A stretch of 39,290 nt of DNA from Candidatus Rokuibacteriota bacterium (GTDB lineage: Bacteria; Methylomirabilota; Methylomirabilia; Rokubacteriales; CSP1-6). The DNA is taken from assembly GCA_023249095.1 (NCBI GenBank), contig JAHFDK010000026.1:1-39290 (forward strand). Reading direction: 5' to 3'. Positions 30,934 to 37,952 of the stretch are shown here, one piece after another (positions within the stretch are counted from its first letter, which is position 1; each line of letters begins with the position of its first letter). Under the pieces are notes generated by a model. That model saw nothing but the letters and a program-made list of their open reading frames with translations, had not been told where the DNA came from and searched no databases. A program made the position numbers and the translations under genes.

Positions 30934-32133
30934 GTGCCAGAGTCGGCGCCCGTCCTGCGATGGGCCGTCGCCGGCCTGGGGACCGCGGGATGCATGATGC
31001 TGCCGGCCATCCTCAGGCATCCGCACGCCAGGCTCACGGCGGCGGCCGATGCCGACGCCGGGGCAGTCGCATCGTTCGCGCGCGACTTCCAGGCCGAGAC
31101 ATACTCGAGCGTCGAGGCGCTGTGCGCGAGCCCGCGCGTCGACGCGATCTACATCGCGACCCCGACGCAGTACCACACCGAGCACGTTCTCCTCGCCCTC
31201 GAGCATGGCAAGCACGTCGTCATCGAAAAGCCCATGGCTCTCAGTCTCGACGATGCCGATCGGGTGATCCGGGCGGCCGAGGCGCACGGCCGGCAGCTCG
31301 TGGTGGGCCACTCGCACAGCTTCGAGCCGCCGATCCGCAAGATCCGGGAGATCGCTCAGAGCGGTGCTCTCGGCCGGGTCCGCATGTTGCACAACTGGTG
31401 CTTCACGGATTGGCTCTACCGCCCTCGCAACACCGAGGAGCTCGACACCCGCCTGGGCGGCGGCGTGACGTTCCGGCAGGGGTCGCACCAGTTCGACATC
31501 CTGAGATTCATCGGCGGTGGCCTGCTCCGTAGCGTCCGCGCGATGACGGGGCGCGGAGACGCGCAGCGCCCCACCGAGGACGCGCACGTGGTCTACATGG
31601 AGTTCGAGGACGGCACGCCCGCGAGCGCCGTGTACAGCGGCGCCGATCACTTCCACACCACGGAGCTGGCGTTCGGGATCGGAGAGCAAGGGCAGCGCGT
31701 CGACCCCACGGCCTACGGCCGCGCCCGGCAGACGCTCCAGAAGGTGGGAAGTCGGGACGCGGAGCTGGGCCTCAAGCGTGCGGTCCGGTACGGCGGGAAT
31801 CGCGCCCCGCGCTCGGCAGGGCCGGCGCCGCATCCGTCCTTCTTCGGGCTCACCCTCGTGAGCTGCGAGAAGGGCGACATCCGGCAGTCAGCGCACGGCG
31901 TCTACGTCTACGGCGAGGACGAGCGGCGTGAGGTACCGCTCTCGACCGGCGACACGGGGCGAGACGCGGTGGTTCGCGAGCTGTACGACGCGGTGGTCAA
32001 GGCTCGAGTCCCGGCCCACGGCGGACGCTGGGGGAAGGCTAATCTAGAGGTGTGCCTCGCCGTGCTGGCCTCGGCCCAAGAGCGCCGGGAAGTCCTGCTC
32101 TCGCACCAGACGGCAACGCCGGTCCTCCCCTAG
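30934..32133 (+). CDS. Gfo/Idh/MocA family oxidoreductase (dihydrodiol-dehydrogenase-like)
   Basis: This 399-residue NAD(P)-dependent enzyme has the Rossmann motif VAGLGTAG (glycines 14, 16 and 19), VDAIYIATPTQYHTEHVLLALEHGKHVVIEKPMA with the conserved Lys-Pro 99-100, and the substrate-side stretch GGGVTFRQGSHQFDILRFIGGG. Together with the adjacent Rieske oxygenase it resembles the phthalate 4,5-cis-dihydrodiol dehydrogenase arrangement. GTG 30934 is the chosen start, 23 bases after the oxygenase stop with GGAG and AGGGG nearby; the longer frame to 30772 lies within the oxygenase gene. Its end converges on the amidohydrolase gene 14 bases away. Confidence 0.88.
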   Translation: MPESAPVLRWAVAGLGTAGCMMLPAILRHPHARLTAAADADAGAVASFARDFQAETYSSVEALCASPRVDAIYIATPTQYHTEHVLLALEHGKHVVIEKPMALSLDDADRVIRAAEAHGRQLVVGHSHSFEPPIRKIREIAQSGALGRVRMLHNWCFTDWLYRPRNTEELDTRLGGGVTFRQGSHQFDILRFIGGGLLRSVRAMTGRGDAQRPTEDAHVVYMEFEDGTPASAVYSGADHFHTTELAFGIGEQGQRVDPTAYGRARQTLQKVGSRDAELGLKRAVRYGGNRAPRSAGPAPHPSFFGLTLVSCEKGDIRQSAHGVYVYGEDERREVPLSTGDTGRDAVVRELYDAVVKARVPAHGGRWGKANLEVCLAVLASAQERREVLLSHQTATPVLP

Positions 32134-32147
32134 AGGGGACAGCGCGC

Positions 32148-33299
32148 CTACTCGTGCCAGTGGACCTTGTTCCACGCCTCCAGATCTTTCACGTCACCCG
32201 GCGGGTCGGCGGGCGGCGGTAGCTGGTCATTGTTGTACAACCGGGCCGCATTCCCGCAGAGCACCTTAGCTCGGGCCTCCGGCACGAGGTGTCCCAGATC
32301 CTGCGCGATGAATCGGGTTGCCCCCGGCCAGATGCAGGCACTGTGCGGGTAGTCGTTGGACCACATAAAGGTGTCGGAGCCATACTCGGGAAGCAGCTTG
32401 CAGCCGACCGGGTCCTGAATGAACGCCCCGTAGACCTGCCGATAGATGTACTCGCTGGGCGGCCGGGGAATGTCGCGCTGCCGCCCCAGACCGATGGGCG
32501 ACGGACCGAAGCTCATCTGGTAGTAGTCGAACTCCTGGGCGAAGAACGGGATCCACCCCACGCCAGCCTCTGCGACCACCAGGTTCAGGCCGGGGTATCG
32601 CTCGAAAACACCCGCGGCAACCATGTTGCCCACGGCCTTCATACAATCCCACTTGTGGCCTGCCGCGCCATCGGGCATGAGCCCGCTGCGCTGCTGCGGG
32701 GAGAACTTCATACGGCCCGGGCCCGAATTGATGTGCAGGTTGACCGACATCGCCAGGTCCTGGCAGGCGGCCCAGAATCGCTCGTAGTGGTCCGAGCCGT
32801 AGGGCAAGTCTTCCGCCGGTACTAGCCCGATGGTCGCTCCCCGCAGGCCTCCCTTGCGGCACCGCTCGAGTTCCTGAGCCGCGTGCTCGATGTTCCACAA
32901 CGAGATCATGGCCAGGCCCCAGAGACGTTGAGGAGCCGCACTGCAGAATTCGATCAGCCAGTCGTTGTAGACGCGGCAACACGCTTCCTCGAGCTCTGGG
33001 TCACCCGTCACCCAGGCGACAGTGCCTCGGGTGGGATAGAGCACCTCTGCGCTGACGCTGTCGTACGCCTGGTCCTTCAGCCGCTCACAGGGGTCCCAGC
33101 CGCCAACGCGCACGTTGCCGCCGGCATCGCCGCGATTCGGAAAGCGCGGTGCGCGGTCTCGTAGCGCGGGTGGTAGCCGCTTCTCCCAGAGGTCCGGCGG
33201 CTCTGTCATGTGCGAGTCGGCAGAAATCCGCTGCTCGCGGCCTATAGTGACCAGTGTCTCCCGTGCAACGGCGACATCACTGAGTCTCGGGAAAGGCAT
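32148..33299 (-). CDS. Amidohydrolase (ACMSD-like TIM-barrel) family protein
   Basis: This 383-residue protein has the start ISADSHMTEPPDLWEKRLP (D-x-H metal motif near residue 28). It continues with LWGLAMISLWNIEHAAQELERC, LNLVVAEAGVGWIPFFAQEFD and the closing FMWSNDYPHSACIWPGA with the Asp-Tyr-Pro-His typical of ACMSD-related decarboxylases/hydrolases. The ATG at 33299 (MPFPRLS) has GGAGGAAGCC directly before it; a Met 12 bases upstream would overlap that site. It is the last gene of a minus-strand operon after VOC dioxygenase and LLM monooxygenase genes. A ring-cleavage product is a plausible substrate. Confidence 0.88.
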   Translation of the reverse strand: MPFPRLSDVAVARETLVTIGREQRISADSHMTEPPDLWEKRLPPALRDRAPRFPNRGDAGGNVRVGGWDPCERLKDQAYDSVSAEVLYPTRGTVAWVTGDPELEEACCRVYNDWLIEFCSAAPQRLWGLAMISLWNIEHAAQELERCRKGGLRGATIGLVPAEDLPYGSDHYERFWAACQDLAMSVNLHINSGPGRMKFSPQQRSGLMPDGAAGHKWDCMKAVGNMVAAGVFERYPGLNLVVAEAGVGWIPFFAQEFDYYQMSFGPSPIGLGRQRDIPRPPSEYIYRQVYGAFIQDPVGCKLLPEYGSDTFMWSNDYPHSACIWPGATRFIAQDLGHLVPEARAKVLCGNAARLYNNDQLPPPADPPGDVKDLEAWNKVHWHE

Positions 33300-33320
33300 G
33301 GCTTCCTCCATTCCAATGCG

Positions 33321-34364
33321 CTATTTGAACTGCGGAATCACGCGCTCGTTGATCAGCCGTAGGTTTTCCAATTGCAGCGCATAGGGAATCTGGCGCCCGT
33401 AGTTGACCTCATACAGAATCTGCGTCAGGTCGAGCTCCTCTCGCAGCTGTTGGAGCCGGTCAACCACGGCCTCCGGGATACCGTAGACCACCTTGTCCCG
33501 CAGCCAATCCTCGTAACTCATGCGTCGCACGCGTTCGGCCTGAACGTTCCAGTCACCGGTCGTGCCCACTCGGGAGGCGCTGCCTGCCACGCGATCGCCC
33601 AAGCCTTTCACGGCAGCCATAGTGCTGGCCTCAGGCTCTGCATAGGCACGTTCGGCCGTCTTGGCCACGTACAGTGGCACCCTGAGACCCACCTGGGGAG
33701 CCCCTGCATGGCCAGCCTCGTGCCAGGCCTCCCGGTACTGCTGGATGGGCGGTGCCAGCTCGGAGAGGGCAAACACCCTGGAGGGGTTGATGATGATGGG
33801 AAACCCCAGACGTCCGATTAGGGGGAAGGTGACTTCCGAGGTGATACCGACGCGGACCGGTGGGTGGGGCTGCTGCAGCGGTTTGGGCCGGACCCACAGG
33901 TTATCGCACCGATAATGCTTGCCCGTGAAGGAGAAGCGCTCCTGGGTCCACGCCTTGAGGATGATCTCCAGGTACTCGTCGAACCGCTCTCGGCTCTCGG
34001 CGAAGGGGGAGTTGAAGCCATCATGCGTGTCAGGAAAAGTGCCCCGCCCCACGCCGAGCTCGACCCGGCCCTGACTGATGTGGTCCACGGTGGCGATATC
34101 CTCGGCGATGTGGATCGGATGGGCCAGAGGTAAGAGGACCACCGCCAGGCCAATGCGGATGCGTTGGGTCCGAGCGGCGATGGCGCTGGCGATCGTGATG
34201 GGGGAGGACAAGACGCTGATCGGGGAGAAATGGTACTCCGCCAGCCACACCGAGTTGACGCCCAGGGCCTCGGCGGCATCAACCAGCGCAAAGCACTCGG
34301 CAAAGGCCTCACGGTCCGTCATCCCCTCACGGCAGGGGAACTCGATGAAGAGCCCGAAGTCCAA
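33321..34364 (-). CDS. LLM-class (luciferase-like) flavin-dependent monooxygenase
   Basis: This 347-residue TIM-barrel protein shows the luciferase-like core DFGLFIEFPCREGMTDREAFAECFALVDAAEALGVNSVWLAEYHFSPISVLSSPI, then RIRIGLAVVLLPLAHPIHIAEDIATVDHISQGRVELGVGRG. It would use FMNH2 or F420 to oxidise a substrate. The start appears to be TTG 34364, one base after the TAG of the VOC gene, so translation is probably coupled. The stop is 21 bases before the amidohydrolase ATG. The three genes VOC, LLM and amidohydrolase are one unit. Its relative at 36457-37518 is only distantly similar. Confidence 0.9.
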   Translation of the reverse strand: MDFGLFIEFPCREGMTDREAFAECFALVDAAEALGVNSVWLAEYHFSPISVLSSPITIASAIAARTQRIRIGLAVVLLPLAHPIHIAEDIATVDHISQGRVELGVGRGTFPDTHDGFNSPFAESRERFDEYLEIILKAWTQERFSFTGKHYRCDNLWVRPKPLQQPHPPVRVGITSEVTFPLIGRLGFPIIINPSRVFALSELAPPIQQYREAWHEAGHAGAPQVGLRVPLYVAKTAERAYAEPEASTMAAVKGLGDRVAGSASRVGTTGDWNVQAERVRRMSYEDWLRDKVVYGIPEAVVDRLQQLREELDLTQILYEVNYGRQIPYALQLENLRLINERVIPQFK

Positions 34365-34365
34365 G

Positions 34366-34875
34366 CTAGCCGACCCGGGTAAAGTCAGCCTTGGGGATCT
34401 CCGCTCCCGGGGGCTCCGCTGCGGTGATGTCCATCGGGACAGCCCCTCCGCGGGTGGATTTCATGTAGGCCAATCCTTCCTCCTCGGTGGCATAGGTATC
34501 GGCGAAAAGCTCCATCTCGATCCCGTCCGGATCCAGAAAGTAGACGCTGCGGGTCATGCCGTGGTCCACGATGTGGTCGATGGTGGCCCGAGCCTCCACC
34601 AACCGTTTGTGGGCCGCTTGCAGAGCCCGATAGCTTTCCACCTTGAACGCAAAGTGATTCAGGCCGATCGCGCCCTTCTCTGTCGGCCGGGCCCCCGCGG
34701 GCGCTTTGAACAGGGCGAGGTTGTGATGCACCACGCCGCAGGTCAAAAAGGCGCCCGTCCCGTCAGGGCGATACCGAGACACCTGGAACCCCACCACATC
34801 CCGATAGAACCTGGTGGACCGTTCGACGTCGGTGACGTTGAGGACGATATGCCCGATCTCTTTGGGTGCGCTCAT
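34366..34875 (-). CDS. VOC-family (catechol 2,3-dioxygenase-like) protein
   Basis: This 169-residue protein has the paired VOC modules: EIGHIVLNVTDVERSTRFYRDVVGFQVS at the start (metal His near residue 9) and IGLNHFAFKVESYRALQAAHKRL (second His) followed by MTRSVYFLDPDGIEMELFAD with the metal Glu. These are the ligands of extradiol dioxygenases and glyoxalases. The C-terminal tail (EEEGLAYMKSTRGGAVPMD ...) is longer than usual. Start ATG 34875 has ACAGGAGGGAATCAGA before it. As first gene of the VOC-LLM-amidohydrolase operon it may cleave the ring or process a product. Confidence 0.88.
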   Translation of the reverse strand: MSAPKEIGHIVLNVTDVERSTRFYRDVVGFQVSRYRPDGTGAFLTCGVVHHNLALFKAPAGARPTEKGAIGLNHFAFKVESYRALQAAHKRLVEARATIDHIVDHGMTRSVYFLDPDGIEMELFADTYATEEEGLAYMKSTRGGAVPMDITAAEPPGAEIPKADFTRVG

Positions 34876-34954
34876 TCTGATTCCCTCCTGTTCCAGCCGC
34901 AGGCTGGGCCTCTATTCACAGCAGCCTCGCCCCTCTGCAGGGAAGATGTTGTCC

Positions 34955-35155
34955 CTCGACGGCGCCGGGGCCAGCAGGTCTTGATTTCCAGCGAGTGCAC
35001 GCTGGGATCACTGAAGTAGACGGCTTTGCCCAGCCCTCGGGCGCCATGCGTCATCCCAGGACCTTGAATACTGCTTTATCCCATGGAGTCCCGCTGTTGG
35101 GAAGACCGTCAGCTTTCATACGTTGAAAGACCCCCTCGAAATCAGTGGTGTCCAT
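34955..35155 (-). pseudogene. Second VOC-family gene, C-terminal remnant with a frameshift
   Basis: Two minus-strand pieces join into the second half of a VOC protein: MDTTDFEGVFQRMKADGLPN with SGTPWDKAVFKV (35155 to about 35060), and after a frameshift GPGMTHGARGLGKAVYFSDP with SVHSLEIKTC (about 35060 to 34970). The DP-x-x-H-x-x-E-I-K pattern is the usual C-terminal metal-Glu strand of glyoxalase-type proteins. The first half is missing. It lies upstream of the intact VOC gene and may be an older relative. Confidence 0.5.
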
Positions 35156-35273
35156 CGTAGAGGCGAAGTGTTGGCTGGGAATCGTTTCCGCTTCCAGGAA
35201 ATCGAAGGAGGGAGTCGTGACTCTAGGACTTCTTTAGGACAACAGGATCCGCAACCACCCGGTCGGTGGAGTG

Positions 35274-35520
35274 TCAGCCTTTCGGCGCAGGTGCGAGGCG
35301 GAGTCTCGCGTCCATTTTCACCAGGTCGGCGAGAGAGTCGGCCTTCATCTTTAGCATCACCTTGCCTCGGTGTGCCTTCACCGTGATCTCGCTGATGCCG
35401 AGCTCCGACCTGTTTATTCAACAGGCCGGAGACGACCAACGCCATGACCTCCCGTTCGCGGGGGGTGAGTGACGCGTGACAGTCCCGGAGCGCCTGTATC
35501 TTCGCCTCGTGACGAAGTGC
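35274..35520 (-). pseudogene. LuxR/FixJ-type response regulator, DNA-binding end, frameshifted
   Basis: From about 35520 the minus strand reads IQALRDCHASLTPREREVMA and LVVSGLLNKQV, the linker and first half of a FixJ/NarL-type helix-turn-helix. After a small deletion the other frame continues LGISEITVKAHRGKVMLKMK and ADSLADLVKMDARLRL to a stop at 35274. Both halves are well conserved, so the break is recent or a sequencing error. The receiver domain with the phosphorylated Asp is absent; the sequence changes to the DUF2867 gene at about 35521. Confidence 0.62.
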
Positions 35521-35521
35521 A

Positions 35522-36155
35522 GTGTGGACGCAGCTTGGATCAAACGTTGCGCGCGTCCGATCGAATCTGATACAGATCGCCGCATGTGGGTCCCCCGCCG
35601 AGTATCTGCGCCTGGACCTTCGTGCCCACGACCTGCTACGCGACGTGCCCTTGTACGACGTCTCGGTCGTGGATCTTCCGGGCGGCGGTGCCGGACGGAG
35701 CGTAGCCGACATCCGCGCGCTCGAATCCGCCGCTGCGCCAAGCCTCGTCGCGAATACTATTTATGGTCTGCGACATTTCTTCGGGCGCGTGTTCGGCTGG
35801 GACCGCGTGCAGATGCGGCCCGAAGACTCGCTGCTGCCGCGGCTGTCGGAGCGCGACCGCCGCGACTCCGAAATTGCTCCTGGCACTCCCGTTGGTTCGT
35901 TCCTTTTGCTGTACCAATTTCCCGGCGAGACGTTGGGTGAGACCCGCAATGCCACGGTACACGGGTTCGTGTGCACGGCACTGGCGCGCACCACCAGCGG
36001 GTACCGGCTGTACTGGGGGGGTATACGTGATCCCCGTTTCCTGGCTCACGCGACCGTACCTGACGGCAATCGCCCCGTTTCGACGCATCCTCTACCCGGC
36101 TATGCTTCGTCGCATTCGGCGCGCGTGGCTCGCCGCTTACGGAGCCACGGCCTAG
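35522..36155 (+). pseudogene. DUF2867-like protein broken by a frameshift in a G7 run
   Basis: The first frame (from GTG 35522; real start unclear) encodes SPAEYLRLDLRAHDLLRDVP, then LYDVSVVDLPGGGAGRSVAD, VFGWDRVQMRPEDSLLPRL and ALARTTSGYRLYWGG. At the run GGGGGGG (36015-36021) the frame breaks. One base fewer would continue as GVYVIPVSWLTRPYLTAIAP and FRRILYPAMLRRIRRAWLAA to TAG 36155, the natural end. DUF2867 proteins are uncharacterised. The 5' end may also be truncated where it meets the response-regulator remnant. The break may be an indel or an assembly error. Confidence 0.6.
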
Positions 36156-36203
36156 GTGGCGTCGTCTGAACCGACGCATCGTTGAGGTACCACGTGATTC
36201 CAA

Positions 36204-36425
36204 TCAGACGGGCAGCTCGCGCCATCGGTACGCGCTCCTCTGGTCTCTTCCGGCGGCCCCATCGCCGTCCGAATCAGCGGGCAATGAAATCGCGTACTTG
36301 AATTCTGCAAGTTCGATCGCGTCCCGTTGGGGCCACCATTTCACCGCGATGGAATCAACCTTTGGCGTAGCGACCATCACCTCGCTGGGCTCGCGCGCGC
36401 CGGCGGATTGATCTGAGTCGCCCAT
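36204..36425 (-). CDS. Uncertain small open reading frame
   Basis: A 73-codon frame with ATG 36425 and stop 36204 is the only candidate in the gap between the DUF2867 and LLM genes. The product (MGDSDQSAGAREPSEVMVAT ... AVKWWPQRDAIELAEFKYAIS) matches no family I know and has no visible ribosome-binding site. It may not be expressed. Confidence 0.2.
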   Translation of the reverse strand: MGDSDQSAGAREPSEVMVATPKVDSIAVKWWPQRDAIELAEFKYAISLPADSDGDGAAGRDQRSAYRWRELPV

Positions 36426-36456
36426 TCGGATTGATGGTCAGGCGGTCGACGGCCAC

Positions 36457-37518
36457 TCACTCCGCCGCGACTCGTCCGAGCGGCCCGAGCGCCTTTTCGA
36501 CCCTCGGTTTGACCTCGCCGATCATCAGTTCCATCGAGCGCATCGCCGCCGTGTGCGGCGTGTTGCCGACCTTGAACGAAAAGCACACATGCACGGGCTT
36601 GGTCGCGCGGATCTCGGCGACGAGCTTTTCGGCAACCGTCTCGACATCGCCGATCAGCAGATCGTTGCAGATGGTTTCGAGCGGCGGTTCGTCGGGGAAC
36701 GGCACATCGACCAATACGGTCCCCTGCATGACCTCCTGCCGGCGCCTGAGGCTCGACGCGAGCCGCGACTGATAGCGCGCGTTCTCGGCAAAGCGCATCC
36801 CATCCTCGCGGCTGTCGGTGATGTGGGCGAAGCGGTTGACAGTGATATGCGCCCGCGACATGTGCGTATTCTCGGCGGTAAACGCGGCGACGATGTCGGC
36901 ATACTGCTCGGCCAACAATTTGACGCCGCCGACCCGGCCCGACGTCAGTACCCGATAGCCATGGCGTGCGGCGGCGCGGAACATCGCCTGGGTATGGCCG
37001 GCGACGTAGATCGGCAGCGGGTTTTGCACCGGGCGGGCCGGGATATGAGTTTTCGGCATCTGGTAGTGCTTGCCGTTGTAGCTGAAGAAATCCCGGCTCA
37101 AGGCCAGGTCGAGGATGTCGCAGAACTCGTCGGTCATTTCGAGATTCTGGGCGATGTCGGTGCCGAACCGCTCGAATTCGTAGGGCTGATAACCGGCGCC
37201 GATGCCGAGCATCAGTCGGCCATTCGACAATGCGTCGGCAGTGGCGATCTCGGCGGCGAGCCGAGCCGGGTTGTACAAGGGCAATACCACGACCGCGGTG
37301 CCGAGCCGGATCTTTTTGGTGATCGAGGCGCAATGCGCCACCATCATCAATGGTGACGCACACAGGCAATAATTCGAGAAATGGTGCTCGGCGAACCAGG
37401 CGATCGTGTAGCCGAGCGCGTCGGCCAGCCTCGTCTGCTCGGCGACTTCGCCAAACACCTGCGCCGTCGGCTTGTCCGCTTCGCGCGACCCCATCAGATT
37501 GAAGATCCCGAAATCCAT
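36457..37518 (-). CDS. LLM-class (luciferase-like) flavin/F420-dependent oxidoreductase
   Basis: This 353-residue protein begins MDFGIFNLMGSREADKPTAQVFGEVAEQTRLADALGYTIAWFAEHHFSNYCLCASPL and continues with KIRLGTAVVVLPLYNPARLAAEIATADALSNGRLMLGIGAGYQPYEFERFG, the standard bacterial-luciferase-like barrel. It would catalyse oxidation of an organic substrate with reduced flavin or F420; no substrate can be named. ATG 37518 is preceded by GGAGGATGAGGCG; a start 15 bases upstream is less likely. It has no close operon partner. Confidence 0.9.
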   Translation of the reverse strand: MDFGIFNLMGSREADKPTAQVFGEVAEQTRLADALGYTIAWFAEHHFSNYCLCASPLMMVAHCASITKKIRLGTAVVVLPLYNPARLAAEIATADALSNGRLMLGIGAGYQPYEFERFGTDIAQNLEMTDEFCDILDLALSRDFFSYNGKHYQMPKTHIPARPVQNPLPIYVAGHTQAMFRAAARHGYRVLTSGRVGGVKLLAEQYADIVAAFTAENTHMSRAHITVNRFAHITDSREDGMRFAENARYQSRLASSLRRRQEVMQGTVLVDVPFPDEPPLETICNDLLIGDVETVAEKLVAEIRATKPVHVCFSFKVGNTPHTAAMRSMELMIGEVKPRVEKALGPLGRVAAE

Positions 37519-37952
37519 CGCCTCATCCTCCACTTCAGCCTGTTATCCCAACCGTGGCTGCAATATGCGCCGGGTGTCAAGGGCGCGCGCGCCGCATTGA
37601 GCGTAGGCAACTTTAGCACCCTCCGGCGGCGGTCGCCCCGGCACTCGTTCTCGCCATGCCCTCGGCCCGACGGATCCGGACCGCGCGCCTTCGTCTGCCT
37701 CCCGGCTTCGTTCTGGCTCTTGCCGTGCCGGGCGTCTTCTCCAGAGGGCCGTCGAGGGTCATCGCCCCTCGCTCGCCCTCCCGGAGGCGCTTGACTTCGG
37801 CCGCCGGGGCGCGATCGTGGCGCGCGGCAGGGGCAGGGGGGAATCGGGTGGCAACGGCGAAAGGGCGCGCCGACAAGATTGCTGCGCAGGATCCGGCTAC
37901 GCGGTAGGATTCAGGCGCCACGCGCTCTCTATGGAACGAGAGGAGAGAGATC
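37519..37952. other. Intergenic stretch without a supported gene
   Basis: Frames exist on both strands but are Arg/Pro/Ala-rich shadows with no family motif. The region should hold the divergent promoters of the LLM gene and the large unknown gene; I could not pick out a convincing one. A GAGAGGAGAGAGATC purine run just before 37953 is the ribosome-binding site of the next gene. Confidence 0.5.
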
